Assembly: GCF_010389155.1 (NCBI RefSeq)
Contig: NC_057765.1
Location: 41,683,559-41,747,558, forward strand
Length of the DNA: 64,000 nt
Direction of reading: 5' to 3'
Origin: Erigeron canadensis
Lineage: Eukaryota; Streptophyta; Magnoliopsida; Asterales; Asteraceae
The translations under genes and the position numbers were made by a program. Each line of letters opens with the position of its first letter. The stretch's first letter is position 1. Under the pieces are notes generated by a model that had not been told where the DNA came from, did not search any database, and worked only from the letters and a program-made list of their open reading frames with translations. Positions 33,286-44,793 of this stretch are shown in pieces.

Positions 33286-34249
33286 TTGTTTTTATATTTA
33301 CCCACTTAAATATCATAATATCATATCAGAGGTTAGTTATTATAAAATAACTATTATTGTAAGATAAATAAGATATAATCACAACCGTTGGATTGTATAT
33401 TAGATGAGATTTTATTAATTTAAGCTAGCAATGGCACTTATGTAATATTGTTGAATTGGAATGCTATATTCAAAAGATGAATTTGATACCCAAGATGAAC
33501 GTGCCGCAAAACTAGCTTCCCATTTGTTACTTTCAGTTCTTTCAACATATATTCTAATAAAGAAAATTAAAAATCAAAGTTGTTAATCATGAAAATATCT
33601 AACGGATATCAAAGAATAATTAAAAACAAAAAGTAATTTATATAAAATAAGTTTCCAATCCTTTTTCTACTTATTTTTTTTATCAACAAATAACATTTTT
33701 ATGATACATTTGAATTCACAGTTAAACATTTTATATAGAAATTGGAAAAAAAATTGTAAAATTGAATTTCATTTAAACGTAATTATTGTACTATACATTT
33801 ATGTCACATTACTATTTATGAATATTGATTCATTTATCTAAATTATGATGCATCAATTTATGCATATTGATTCATTTGTCTAAATAATGATGCACCAATT
33901 TATATATATATTGATTTATTTATCTAAATTATTATGCACCGGATCATATTGATTCGTTTGTCTAAATAATGTTGTATATAAATTGTTGATAGCTCAAATT
34001 TCAACCAACAATTTTAAGTGTATTATAATTTAGACAAATGAATAAAAATGAGTTGGTACACCATAATTTTGATAAATATATCAATGCATCTTAATTTATA
34101 TAAATGAATCAATATTCATAAGATGATGCACGGTGATGTTTTTAGTTCACAAAGTTTTTAAAAAAATATGATGCACAACCAATAAACTTTTTTTTTTGAT
34201 GCATAAGTATTACACTTTAAGGCTGATGTTAAAAAAAAGTGTGATAGTT
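33286..34249. other. AT-rich DNA with repeated GAATATTGATTCATTTGTCTAAAT motifs
   Basis: Between about 33815 and 33970, TATTGATTCATTT...CTAAAT...ATGATGCA phrases recur four times, and inverted versions follow at 34030-34130. This is probably an old inverted-repeat element. No gene. Confidence 0.45.
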
Positions 34250-34250
34250 G

Positions 34251-34285
<35 letters not shown>

Positions 34286-34287
34286 TG

Positions 34288-34336
<49 letters not shown>
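34250..34336. repeat. (AAT)n microsatellite
   Basis: An almost pure trinucleotide tract of about 87 bp with two interruptions. It creates the poly-leucine ORF on the minus strand, which is not a gene. Confidence 0.95.
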
Positions 34337-34337
<1 letters not shown>

Positions 34338-34997
34338 GACTTATAAATAGATAAGTACAAAATGGAACATAATATTTTTCTTAAATGTTGACTTTTGGAT
34401 AAACTACGAAAACAAAACAAAAGCTCTTTTTTCTATTATAGTGAAGATGAGGTTATATATTTTACTTTGGCTATAGAACTAATTAAAGAGAAATTTGGAT
34501 GTGAATTTGATGTAATTTTATATTATTTGAAACGTTACAAAGTTATTTTCTATTAATAAGAGAAAATAATACATTAGTTAATCTCTAAAATACCCTTGAC
34601 ATTATATATATTTTTTAAAATTCTTATGTCACATGTCATCTTTATACGGTGTGTTATTTATTTTACATTAATTGTTGTTTTATTTTACCTCTGCCCAAAC
34701 TAAATTTTAAAACTCATATATTTCCCCAAATAAATAAAATTAAAAATTATTAAAATTATTATAAATTCGAATAACTATAATATATTTAATTTAGAGCATT
34801 AATGTACCCATTTTGTTTAAAAGTGATCAACTCTTCCTTTTCCTCGTAAAACTATCAACTGACCAAGAATTATCTAATTGTTTAAAGAAATAATGCAAAC
34901 CAATTTGCCAGAATCCTATCCAAAAAGCCTATTTAGTCGATTGCCGATTGTAGCTAGTTCACAAACAATATAGACTAACATTTTATAAAAGGGCAAC
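34337..34997. other. AT-rich spacer before duplication B
   Basis: No gene or structured repeat recognised. Confidence 0.4.
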
Positions 34998-35290
34998 GGT
35001 ACTGTTGGAAGAGACAGGTGGTCATCGCGATTTGCAGTCCAAACAACAGTGATTTGCGATTTGCTCGTCAGCCATATTCCTACAAAATAACCGTCACCTT
35101 CATGGTAGAAACCAAATGCAAAGAATCCTGAAGGTGAGAGCTATGATGAGTTTGTGTCTATGGTCAGTTTTGAACCTAGGCTGATATTATATATATAGGA
35201 GATGGACTCGTTAACCAGAGCTCCTTTTGTGACTAAAAATACATCCTTAAAAGAATAAGTAACAACAACGCCATATTAGATAGGTGAAGT
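34998..35290 (-). pseudogene. 5' fragment of receptor kinase B (duplicated)
   Basis: Reverse complement matches the first 90 or so codons and upstream DNA of receptor kinase B (29270-28990). The frame is broken by small indels, such as a single-base loss in the CAGGTGG(G)TCATCG region and an insertion of ATATAT near 35195. Only the signal peptide and start of the lectin domain are present; everything downstream is missing. Created by the segmental duplication. Confidence 0.88.
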
Positions 35291-35940
35291 GGGATATAGT
35301 CTATCTTGGAGAAGATTAAAAATGTCTCAAATTAGTGGTTAAATTACCATTTTAACTTCTACTATATAAGACCGTGTTTAAGAGATAGGTGAAAGAGGTG
35401 GGTAAAGTGATGTCTAAGGACCACATAGCATTTTTGCAAGTCAATTTCCACACAATAATGATACATTGGTCTACCATGATAAAGTTGTCCACCTTTACTT
35501 GTTGACCCATCCGTTTAACTTCTTGGCCCTGGTTCGTAAAATTCTTTCACTACACATGAACATCGAAACCAACCAGAAAGCGTGTGGAAAAATTGCAAAC
35601 TTGCAAACACAAAAGAAGACTCGGGGTCACAAAAGTGGCCCCTGGGTAACAAAAAGTCTTTCTACTCGTACTACCAAAACCATATTTTACTCACTCTGGT
35701 CACCCATCAATCTTTAATGTCATTACACTCGCAATTAAGAGTGGAAGATCGAAAGCAGCCGTTTACTCAGACTAGTCACAAATCAAAGCACTAGTGGAAC
35801 TTTGTTGTTTCGCACATAGCATAACTCACATTTACTTACACAAACACAAATAAAAAAGCTACCATATGAAAGAAGTTACATGCTTTACACAAGATAGCTT
35901 GGCATTGTAACATAAACTTGGAACATACAGTAGTGTGAAA
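35291..35940. other. Duplicated upstream DNA of receptor kinase B
   Basis: Aligns with 29283-30118. Plus ORFs at 35466-35794 are not conserved in copy A and are rejected as genes. Confidence 0.5.
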
Positions 35941-36222
35941 CAGTGGCGGATTCAGGATTCCAACTTACGTAGATCCTTGATTTTTGACTTGACTACATTG
36001 TTGAGGCAAATGAGAAAAATAATATAGTTGGAGCAACATATAAGACCACATATGCAAATATAAGTAGCCTGTGTTCGATAATACGAAAGTTTTTATTGTT
36101 AATAATGCATTGGTTGTCCCGAGAACGTAAAAATAAGTTGGGTATATAAATTGGGCCAAAACACTAATTTTTGTTATACAAATCAAATAAATAATGAGTT
36201 GTCTAATAACATATATATATAT
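35941..36222. mobile_element. hAT-like end, probably truncated
   Basis: Duplication B is interrupted exactly where CAGTGGCGGATTCAGGATT begins. CAGTGGCGGA is a well-known hAT/Tip100-type terminus in plants. In copy A the same site (about 30118) reads on without it. I cannot find the matching right end; later MITEs have probably replaced it. Confidence 0.5.
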
Positions 36223-36412
36223 GGGAAAAAAGAATATAAGGTTGTCCGATACCTAATCTTAGGTGTGGAACCTCTCACATACTAATATTTTATTATTTCT
36301 TGTTTAATGAATAAACGCATGAGCCCCCATGATTTTTATGGATTAAAAAAACAATATGTGAGTGTTCCACACCTAAACTTAGATTTCCGACAGTCTTATA
36401 TTTTCATCCCCC
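36223..36412. mobile_element. Short MITE, family B, copy 2
   Basis: 190-bp imperfect inverted repeat. Ends GGGAAAAAAGAATATAAGG and (reverse complement) GGGGGATGAAAATATAAG; internal arms TTAGGTGTGGAAC and TGTGAGTGTTCCACACC. Set in TA-rich DNA. Confidence 0.72.
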
Positions 36413-36437
36413 ATGTATATATGTATATATATATATA

Positions 36438-37110
36438 AGTGGGTTAAATATAGTACAAGTAATCCAAAAAGTACAAGAGGATCAATCTCCACCGTTATAT
36501 ATATATTATATATATATATATAAGTGGGTTAAATATAGTACAAGTAATCCAATAAGTACAAGAGGATCAATCTCCACCGTTGAATCAAGCATCTTCTTCA
36601 TCCTTCCTTCTTCTCTGGCGAGACTGTTGTCGCTAGCCACCACCTTCTTCTCCAGCGACCGTCACCACCTCCTCCTTCTTTCTTCTCCGGCGAGACAACC
36701 ACTGCCACCATCTCCAAAGACATCTCCGACAATCATTAGTTTCGTTTTCCGGTTGATACGGTACCAGCGTTGCCCTCATCCGTTCTAAACTAGTTGTCAC
36801 CGAACGCATATGGGAATCATATGGATTTGATGGGCGGGATCCAGGAGATGTGGCGGTTTGATACGGTACGGCGAAGCCCTTGCTGTCGGCGCCGTGGTTG
36901 GGGTGGTCGGAGATGATGGTGGAAATGGTGGTTGTCTTGCCGGAGAAGAATGAGGTGGTGGTTGGCGGCGACAGTCTCGCCGGAGAAGAAGCCGGTGGCG
37001 GCTGCTGGCTAGAGTAGGATGAAGGCTTGATCTGAGCCCTTGATCGGACCGCCAGGATTGATTCCCTTCTACTTATTGGATTGCTTGTACTCTAATTATC
37101 TTTCTCATAT
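36438..37110. mobile_element. Inverted-repeat element with internal 59-bp duplication
   Basis: Left arm AGTACAAGTAATCCAATAAG pairs with right arm CTTATTGGATTGCTTGTACT near 37072-37092. The left end is doubled: 36438-36496 and 36523-36581 are near-identical 59-bp copies. The arms also share CTTCATCC, and the centre is a CG-rich inverted segment full of TTCTCCGGCGAGA and TCTCGCCGGAGAA. No long ORF. Confidence 0.65.
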
Positions 37111-37127
37111 ACATTTATATATATATA

Positions 37128-37375
37128 GGGTAACACTCTGGTAAAAAAAGTCTTAAAATAAGAATGGTGAGAACACTTAAAAACATCATTTTCATGCATT
37201 AAAAGTCCATAAAACTAACATAGTGCATAACTAATTTTTATTATTTAAGTGTTTAACAACACATTGATTAGTCAAAATCGAAATAATCACATTTTTTGTG
37301 TATATGCATCATTTTGAGTTTTGTGCATCCAATATGGATGTACAAAACAAAAAACATGATTTTCTCAATTTTGAC
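37128..37375. mobile_element. Half of a TA-flanked MITE (family C), truncated
   Basis: From GGGTAACACTCTGG through TGCATTAAAAGTCCATAAAA to AACATGATTTTCT this matches the left part of the complete element 38573-38963. Its right half is absent, replaced by the foldback at 37379. Confidence 0.75.
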
Positions 37376-37378
37376 AAA

Positions 37379-37762
37379 CCATAAAAAGGTAACTTATTTA
37401 CATGAATTTCCTATTAAAGTAACCTATTTTGTTTTCGTCTATTTAAAGGATCCTATTTTCAAAAAATTCCTAATAAAGGGTATCTCATTAGTTTTTGACA
37501 GACGGAGCTCGTTAAATGACACGTCATCGATGTCACGTCATCATTTTTGCTGACGAGGCACTTGACTGTCAAAGTCAAGTGGCACGTCAGCAAAACTGAT
37601 GACGTGGCATCGATGATGTGGCACTTAACGAGTTCCGTATGTCAAAAACTAATGAGATACCCTTTATTATGAATTTTTTGAAAATAAGATCCTTTAAATA
37701 GGTGAAAACAATATAGGTTACCTTTAATAAGATATTCGTGTAAATATGTTACCTTTTTATGG
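37379..37762. mobile_element. 384-bp foldback element
   Basis: Long inverted arms: CCATAAAAAGGTAAC at the left and GTTACCTTTTTATGG at the right, then TATTTAAAGGATC / GATCCTTTAAATA, AAAAACTAATGAGATACCCT in the right arm and its left counterpart, and a GTCACGTCATC / GATGACGTGGC centre. No clear target duplication. Confidence 0.7.
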
Positions 37763-37931
37763 ATTTAACCCTTTAAATAATTGATGCACGAAGATTCACG
37801 GAGCAATTGATGCACAATGATTTTCATGATGCATGGTGATCTTTAGTGAAGAAAAACCTATTGTTTTATTTATTTTACTTTAATACTTATTTTATTTTAC
37901 CAAAAACCTAATATATATATATATAGAGAGA

Positions 37932-37946
37932 GGGGGGGGGGGGGGG
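37932..37946. repeat. Poly-G tract
   Basis: A run of about 14 G in a GA-rich microsatellite. On either strand this could form unusual DNA structure; no other meaning inferred. Confidence 0.8.
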
Positions 37947-37959
37947 AGAGACAGAGAGA

Positions 37960-38130
37960 GAAAATGAAATATGTGGTTGTTAGACACCCAAGTTTTGGGT
38001 GTAAAACTCATCACATACTAATTTTTTAATATATCTATAAATGTTTGGCCCCCATGTTTTTTATGGATTAAAAAAATAAGATGCAAGGGGTTCTACACCC
38101 AAATTGGGTGTCTAACAATCACATAAACCC
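37960..38130. mobile_element. Short MITE, family B, copy 3 (diverged)
   Basis: Arms TGTGGTTGTTAGACACCCAA and TTGGGTGTCTAACAATCACA around a centre with CCCCATGTTTTTTATGGATT, which is also the centre motif of copy 2. Confidence 0.65.
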
Positions 38131-38144
38131 TAACCTAATATATA

Positions 38145-38553
38145 TCTATACTCCCTATATAAACAAACTATCTCTCTTCAAATTAAACACTCTACCTTTA
38201 AATTCCCTATTTTACCCTTTTAATTTACACTACCACCAAACACTTTAATCATGAAATATCGAAAATACCCTTAAGAAAACCTTATGCCGAATTTGTCTCC
38301 CTTCTATTCCCCTGAAGCTGCTCACATATTATACCAAAAAACACACCCATATATCCCCCAAGACAAAATACACACATACATCCCCTCATAACTGCCTCCC
38401 TCTAAACACACATAGCCACTGCCCCCAAAAACGTCGTTTCTGCTGTCTAAAACACACATAGCCATAGGTACGGTAATCCGGTAATCGCACGGGTACCGCT
38501 AATTAACCAGCATTTTTTTTATGTCCCGCCGCATCGCGCGGATACAAGGCTAG
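38145..38553 (+). mobile_element. Short non-autonomous Helitron
   Basis: Begins A|TCTATACTCCCTATATAAAC and ends CCGCATCGCGCGG hairpin, ATACAAGG, CTAG at 38553. Homologous along its length to the minus-strand element 31279-31659. The base after CTAG is C rather than the usual T, probably a later mutation. Confidence 0.83.
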
Positions 38554-38572
38554 CATATATATATATATATAT

Positions 38573-38963
38573 GGGGACAATCAAATAAGAACAGTTTTAA
38601 AATAAGAACGGTGATAACACTTAAAAAACATCATTTTGATGCATTAAAAGTCCATAAAACTAACATAGTGCTTAACTAATTATCATTATTTAACTGTTTA
38701 ACAACACATTGATCCGTCAAAATCGAAAAAATCACGTTTTTTGGTGGATGCATTATTTTGAAGAATATGCATCCATCTTGGATGCACAAAACAAAAAACA
38801 TGATTTTCTTGATTTTGACAGGCCAATGTGTTGTTATACACTTAAATAATAATAATTAGTTAAGCACTATGTTAGTTTTATGAACTTTTAATGCATCAAA
38901 ATGATGTTTTTTAAGTGTTCTCACCGTTTTTATTTTAAGACTGTTCTCACTGGAGTGTTACCC
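38573..38963. mobile_element. Complete TA-flanked MITE (family C)
   Basis: 391-bp palindromic element in TA repeats. TIRs GGGGACAATCAAATAAGAAC and (reverse complement) GGGTAACACTCCAGTGAGAA, then TTTTAAAATAAGAACGGTGA on both arms, AAAACATCATTTTGATGCAT, and a centre TGCATCCATCTTGGATGCA. Confidence 0.8.
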
Positions 38964-38984
38964 TATATATATATATATATATAA

Positions 38985-39560
38985 ATCCCTCATCTTTAAT
39001 TTGTAATTTTAGGCTTAACAGTATAAATAACACAATACAGACAAAATATATGTATCTATGTATGTATCGGTGAATAACAATAAAAGCATGTAAAGGTACC
39101 TATGTTCACTTGGTATATTCATTTCGATCAATTTCGAGGTCATCGTCAAGACATCAACTGGTCCACAATCACACTCACACAATCACACTCACATCTTCTC
39201 CTGCCTGCAACCATATAAATGGGATCTCCATTAATTTAGAAACAAAAACAAAACAACAGATATAAAAAATAAATATTAAAAAAAAAAAGAAAAAAAAAAG
39301 ACAGTGCTGCAAGAATGAGTTAAATCTAGAATTATTATTATTATTTTATAGGGACATACAAATCAATTTAAGAATTATTATTATTACTTCCAATTATTAG
39401 TTGATGTATAATATGATGAGGATCTTTGCACAGTTAATATCATAAGCTACGGTTTCAGTTTGAAAAAGAAGATTAGTGTTTTGGAAACAAACCTGTATAG
39501 GAATCGGGCCACATTATTATCGTTATTGCGACGAGATTTCTGCAATTTAGACATTGAGGA
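38985..39560 (-). pseudogene. Unrecognised gene fragment, copy B (decayed)
   Basis: Second copy of the fragment at 30262-30712. The exon-like block near 39098-39205 contains an internal duplication of GTGTGATTGTG that breaks the frame, and the upstream block (donor ATACAG near 39492) has lost part of the GATGATGATGAT stretch. It can open MSKLQKSRRN from 39554 but does not join in phase. Confidence 0.4.
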
Positions 39561-39758
39561 GAGGTATGTTGGTGACTAGTGTGTCACTCGCTAATCATCG
39601 GGATTAAATGGTGACTAGTCTTGATGTACCAATGACCCCGCCCTCACTAATACAGACTCAGAATATAAAAATCGGTTTTTTTTTTTTTTTTAATTTTTAA
39701 AGGTAAGATATAGGATTAATCTACCATGTAAAAATTGGGTACCTGTTAAACAAAAAAT

Positions 39759-40003
39759 AAAAAGTAAAGTAAAGTAACTCCCAATGCCGTCTTCCACGGG
39801 TTTTGGGTCTTAATATCGTCTTCGACGGTGTATGGGGGAGGTTGATATGTAGACAGCCTTACCCCATCAAAGATAGAGAGGCTGCTTCCAGATTCTACCA
39901 TAGGTAGACTAGGACCTCCAGCCTTGCTAGGCATGAGGATCGAACCCATGACCTCTGTTTCCAGAGACATGAACTCCAACCACTGATCAAACTCAGTTGG
40001 TTT
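39759..40003 (-). mobile_element. tRNA-derived SINE with 18-bp target duplication
   Basis: Minus strand starts AAACCAACTGAGTTTGATCA (box A region), has GGGTTCGATCCTCATGC (pol III box B) and ends in TTACTTTACTTTACTTTTT. It is flanked by a perfect 18-bp duplication ACCTGTTAAACAAAAAAT at 39741-39758 and 40004-40021. The empty site is in duplication A near 30885-30905. Confidence 0.88.
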
Positions 40004-40399
40004 ACCTGTTAAACAAAAAATCTACTATGCAAATTCTTTACTCTTTTAAAGTAATCATTTTTAGTATTTTAAGATTCATAGTTTAACCTTTTTAATACAT
40101 AAAACGTTTCATTGTTGGGCTTAAATTATCAAAATCAAGTGTTAAACTAGTGATTCTTATATATGAAACTTATGAATTTTGTACACTCCAAATCTGTTAA
40201 GACGTGTTAAGACACGAATTGCCAGCTCTTGTATGTCGTATACAAGAATCACACGACGAATGCAGTGATGATCGTGACGTCAGTGACGAAATGGTAAATG
40301 CGATTGTTGGTGGTCAAGGTAGATGTAAAATTATTTATATAAACAGGGTGATATGTGTGTGTTAAAAGATGATAGATATATTATAATGTAATACTCTTA

Positions 40400-40689
40400 G
40401 GGCGCGTTTGGTTCACATATAGTTATTGAAAAGAATGAAATCTTTTGAATGAATTGAAATTTAAAAGAATAAAATTTAACGGAATGTTTTTTATTTTTTG
40501 AAAATTCAAGTGACGGAAGGAGTGAAATTCTTTCCTCTATCTCCAAGAAATGGAGATTCCATCATTTGATGGAATGTTTACATTCCTACGGAATGAGATT
40601 CTCTTTATTTGAACAACCAAACACACTAAAGAATGAAATTCAATTCCAATTCTATCAAATTCATCAAATCCCGTGAACCAAACGCGACC
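40400..40689. mobile_element. PIF/Harbinger (Tourist-like) MITE
   Basis: 290 bp, TIRs GGGCGCGTTTGGTTC and GGTCGCGTTTGGTTC, 3-bp duplication TTA (40397-40399, 40690-40692). The interior is GAATGAAATT-rich and partly palindromic. No coding capacity. Confidence 0.87.
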
Positions 40690-41324
40690 TTATTTCCTAT
40701 CCCATATTCTAACCTTTTAACTTTCGAAGACTAGGTCTACAATTATTATTGAATAAAATAATATAGATAATTATGCATATATAAGCATAATAACAAAAAT
40801 TTCAAGATGGTCGTGGTTACAAATTTGGGCTCATTATTCAACGGATCATGTCCAATACTAGTTACCAGATAATGTAAATATATAATACGGTTTGGGCCTA
40901 ATTCCTTAACCCATGAACATGAGCTAGTTTTTTCCAATTAAATAATCAAGTACTCTGGATTAAACGTTATAACTAAAAGTTTTGTATTAAAAAAGTAGGG
41001 AAATGGTAAATCCTCTTAATATAATTGCCTAAAAATTCTCTTAACTATTAGATTGAGACATGTAGCAAAATCAGAAGATGAGATTAAAAAAGAGAATTAG
41101 TATGTAACACTAATCATGTTTTAAAGCTTTTAGCATGATTTTAAGAGTATTAATCATTTTCCAAAAAAGTATACTACTAGTCTACTACAATGTTCTTATT
41201 TTGAATTTTGTTAATAGTTAATGATTTATCATCTTTGATAAGCAAGGGCGAACACATAATATTTACTGATTTGATGCAAATAATTGTATACAAAAGTTGC
41301 TAAAGTTCTTACCTACATTATAAT
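40690..41324. other. AT-rich spacer, no gene
   Basis: Nothing recognised; the minus ORF 40746-40937 has no family features. Confidence 0.4.
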
Positions 41325-42204
41325 ATTAGCAAGGTGCCCGCGCGTTGCGGCGGCTAAACGGTGATTATAATACAAAGCATGCGAGATGAGACGACGAAAA
41401 TAATTGCAAACCAAACCGTAAAAATTACCATTATATATCAAGACCAAACAAAATAAACATAAAAGTTTATTAATTGGAATAATCCGTAAAGAAACATACT
41501 TTATTTAAATACTCACAATAACTATACCCATGATATGATATATGACTTAATATAACCACTCAGTTGACGCCTTGGCTATACTCATAATCATATCTGCAAA
41601 TCCTTGGCATACAACTTACATGGTGACACCTTCAAGAAAGTCCTTATCATTCAAAGAACCTCATAAGTTCTTACATGGTGAGCATCTTTACTATCCTGAA
41701 ACATAATAATAGATAGACAAATCTATGTATATCTTTACTTCAACGCATATAAAAATTAATGACCCCCTTATTTTTAAAATATATAAAAATTACATTTACA
41801 TCAATTATCTAGACCACTCGCGACGGCCACCACCATATCGCCTTTGCCACTATCACCGCCGCATTGCCGGACAACTGCGCTAGTTCCAATTCGTTAACAA
41901 ATCAAAAGTTAAAGATAAATATATATCTGTTAACTAATCTTTTTAAAGGAGATAACAACATGAAGTTAAATTGTGAGCATTTGGTAAATTGTAAGCTTGA
42001 GAAATCTACAAACATGAACCTAGAGTCCCACAGGTCCATACATCTTAACTCGGTGATTAAGAAAAGTATGAAAACTTATAAAAACATGGTACAAATTTGG
42101 TAAATAAAACTTGCAGAACGTAAACTTAAATTTCAAGTGATGTGCATGTAAGAATTTAGTAACAAAACCAAAAAATAAAAGATAATATACCTCACTATCA
42201 TGAA

Positions 42205-42766
42205 CAGGGACAAAGCCAGTATATTTTTTGTGAGCGGTCAAATTTAAAAGTCGTTTATTATATATAAGATCCATCTTCGCGGGGGGGGGGTTAAAAAAAA
42301 TGGACCCTCACCCGTAATTAGAAAAAACCGGACTCCTAAAAGAATTTCGTTGATGATCGGAGTTGAGAAGACCGAGTTTAGCACAGGTGAGTGCCAGTTA
42401 TGGAAATATTTATCTTTTACATGAATATTGGTCTTTGCAATTTTGGAGCCATGATGTACAATTTAGCTTCCAACTTTACCCCTCAAGTAACCTTTAACTT
42501 AGGAGAATCTTCACCCTTTTTCAAACTCCTTTTTCAACTTTATTAAAAATTAAAACTCAAGATTTTTTCTCTACCAATAGAGAATTTATCTCAAAAATAA
42601 TGTTTCTAGCATAAGTAATGTACTTCCAAAGAAGAAACTTATGACAACGACGATGACATTTGTTGTAATATTTATTTATTTCAAATATACCTCTAAAAAA
42701 TTACATTGTATCAAAAATGGAATGGGGGCAGTTGCCCCCACTACCCTCATTGTAGAACCGTCCATG
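42205..42766. mobile_element. Non-autonomous hAT element
   Basis: 562 bp, starts CAGGGACAAAGCC, ends with reverse-complement CATGGACGGTTCTACA, and is flanked by a perfect 8-bp duplication ATCATGAA (42197-42204, 42767-42774). Its body (GGGGGCAGTTGCCCCCA, CTTATGACAACGACGATGAC) matches 15499-16039 inverted. Confidence 0.84.
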
Positions 42767-42774
42767 ATCATGAA

Positions 42775-44400
42775 GCCAGATAAACTATAGGTGTACATGT
42801 CGTCCAATGTTTTCGGAAACGGGGCTAGTTCCGACAATGTGAAAAAGCAATGAAGATTTAAGCTGCAAACAGTTACAAATAGTTATTCCATAAAGCTAAA
42901 GGATATTGTATCTTGACATGGAAGAAAATATAGTCAGCCAGCTTTGTAACTTAAGGGCCTGGAACTTTATCTTGTAATAATTGTATCTAGACATCAAAGA
43001 AAATATAGTCAGACAGCTTTGTATCTTAAGGCCTTGAACTTTATCTTGGCAATAACTAAAAAAATTATTCCTTACCAAGCAGACATGTACATACCATTAG
43101 TTCTTAGTACATCCAAGGTAAACTATCGGGTAGATAAAATTGCCACGCTTCATGTTACGAAAAGCTTTTTTAGTTTTATTAAACATCATTATTTAACCAA
43201 TTTGTTTAGGTGACTTGATTAAAACTTCGGTGGGAAGCCCGACAACAGCACCATGTGTTCTCACCAGTTTCTATCTAAAGAGCATTTCATACAAAAACTT
43301 AAAAGTAGGTCTTCACATAGTATACAAAATCAACCGAGGAAATAAAGCTAATAGGTAACAATTCCTATTCCTTACTAAACAAACAGTTTATCACAAATCA
43401 CACTCATCCAACATTAGTTTGGATATGTTGTCCCATAAGGGGGATAAGGTACGACACTATGACTGTTGTTTCTATTAGTTTCAAAGAAGCATCCATCATG
43501 TGTGATCATAGCATACCCACTAAACAGATCACTTTAAAAGGTATAAACAGATAATGTTTCAAAACTGGAAACATAGATAATTGAAATAGCAAATACCTTT
43601 GCATCGTTTATGGATCCAAGATCGAACTGCTTCATAACTCAGCATTTAGGTCGACCAGTCTTGACTGCATACCAACATGTAAAAGAACGATAAGTGGCAT
43701 CCAAATAACAATAATATGAAGTGTGACCAAATACTACTTCATGCATACATATACACACATTGATCCTTTTTCGGCTCGTTGGAAGTGTGATTGTTCCCCG
43801 ACTTCACCGCAAATTAAGTAATTTACATTTGTTTGTCTCATGAACATCCTAAATATGCTTGATCCACGTCAGCCCTCCCCTGAAGAAAGTGTAGAACCGT
43901 GGGGTGATATACAACGTACCTTCATTTTTTCACTTATCCACCAACGCTCATCCTAATACATCTATCTTGTACCTGTCCATCAACATTTAAAAAGTATAAA
44001 AATAAGACCGCAAAAATCAAATACTGAGTAGTATCCTATATATTTACTTTATACCCGTAAGTACATTGACCTTTGATGTTAGATTTCTTGAATTCATTTG
44101 TAACCTAATTAGCCAATCCTGTTTTATACAAGTGATGATCCATCTAGTCGTCTACATTAGTGTATATATATCTTGTAATGTAATTTTTAATATATAAAAT
44201 CACCAAAATTAGTAAAAAATAAAATACCGTAGGGTCTGGTCGATGCTACACCATATCCGCTCAAGATCGCTCCTTATTTCATTCCACACTTGAATCGGAT
44301 AAAACTCTTAAATTTTAAAAATAGCAAAATCATAAAATAATCAAATATTTGATAGGATATATGGATGTAATCATGTATATATATAAACTTGTGTATCGAA
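42775..44400. other. Spacer with a 70-bp repeat, no gene
   Basis: AAGAAAATATAGTCAG(C/A)CAGCTTTGTA occurs twice (about 42922 and 42997) as a short tandem duplication. No coding sequence recognised. Confidence 0.45.
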
Positions 44401-44793
44401 GAACATGTTTATAACCCATATTTTTAATCAACAAATCGGACGATGAGAAATGGATGATGGAGTTTCCCCGATGAAAAAAGGGAACGATATGCGGTGGTCG
44501 ACCGTCGAGAAGAAAGATGGTGGCGGTTGTGAATTGTGATGAAGGGCGGCGGTGGAGATGGAGGGCAGCAATGGAGATGATGGAGGGCGGCAGTGGAGAT
44601 CTGATGGAAGGTCGATGGGTGATGGAGGGAGGCGGTGGAGCGATGGGTAATTAGACAGATTGACAGAATGAAAAAGATAGATTTTATGCATAGGGAGGGG
44701 TATTTTGGGAAGTGAAATAATGCTTAATTTCTTAATTCCAATACCCTTTATAAGGGTTTATAGATATCAATTCATTATGACATTATGTATGTA

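Larger units (their letters stand above)
34998..40335. repeat. Segmental duplication, copy B (expanded by insertions)
   Basis: Direct repeat of 28990-31215. Collinear blocks are about 34998-35940, 38985-39758 and 40004-40335. They are separated by a 3-kb cluster of hAT end, MITEs, foldbacks and a Helitron, and by a SINE. It preserves the empty site of the palindromic LTR insertion. Confidence 0.87.
41325..44764 (-). mobile_element. Candidate 3.4-kb Helitron carrying a hAT element
   Basis: Right boundary at 44764 reads on the minus strand A|TCTATAAACCCTTATAAAGG, as in the short Helitrons. At 41325 the minus strand ends GCCGCAACGCGCGGGCACCTTG then CTAA|T, a Helitron 3' end. Whether these two ends belong to one element is inference. 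The interior holds a hAT MITE, a GC-rich segment (44428-44650) and no recognisable Rep/helicase. Confidence 0.4.

Noticed and set aside
34229..34420. Poly-leucine ORF on the minus strand
   Set aside because: Translation of the (AAT)n microsatellite; no gene.
44428..44691. Pro/Ser-rich 87-aa minus ORF
   Set aside because: Composition comes from GGCGG/GGAGAT repeats; no start context or conserved motif. Kept only as a possible Helitron passenger.
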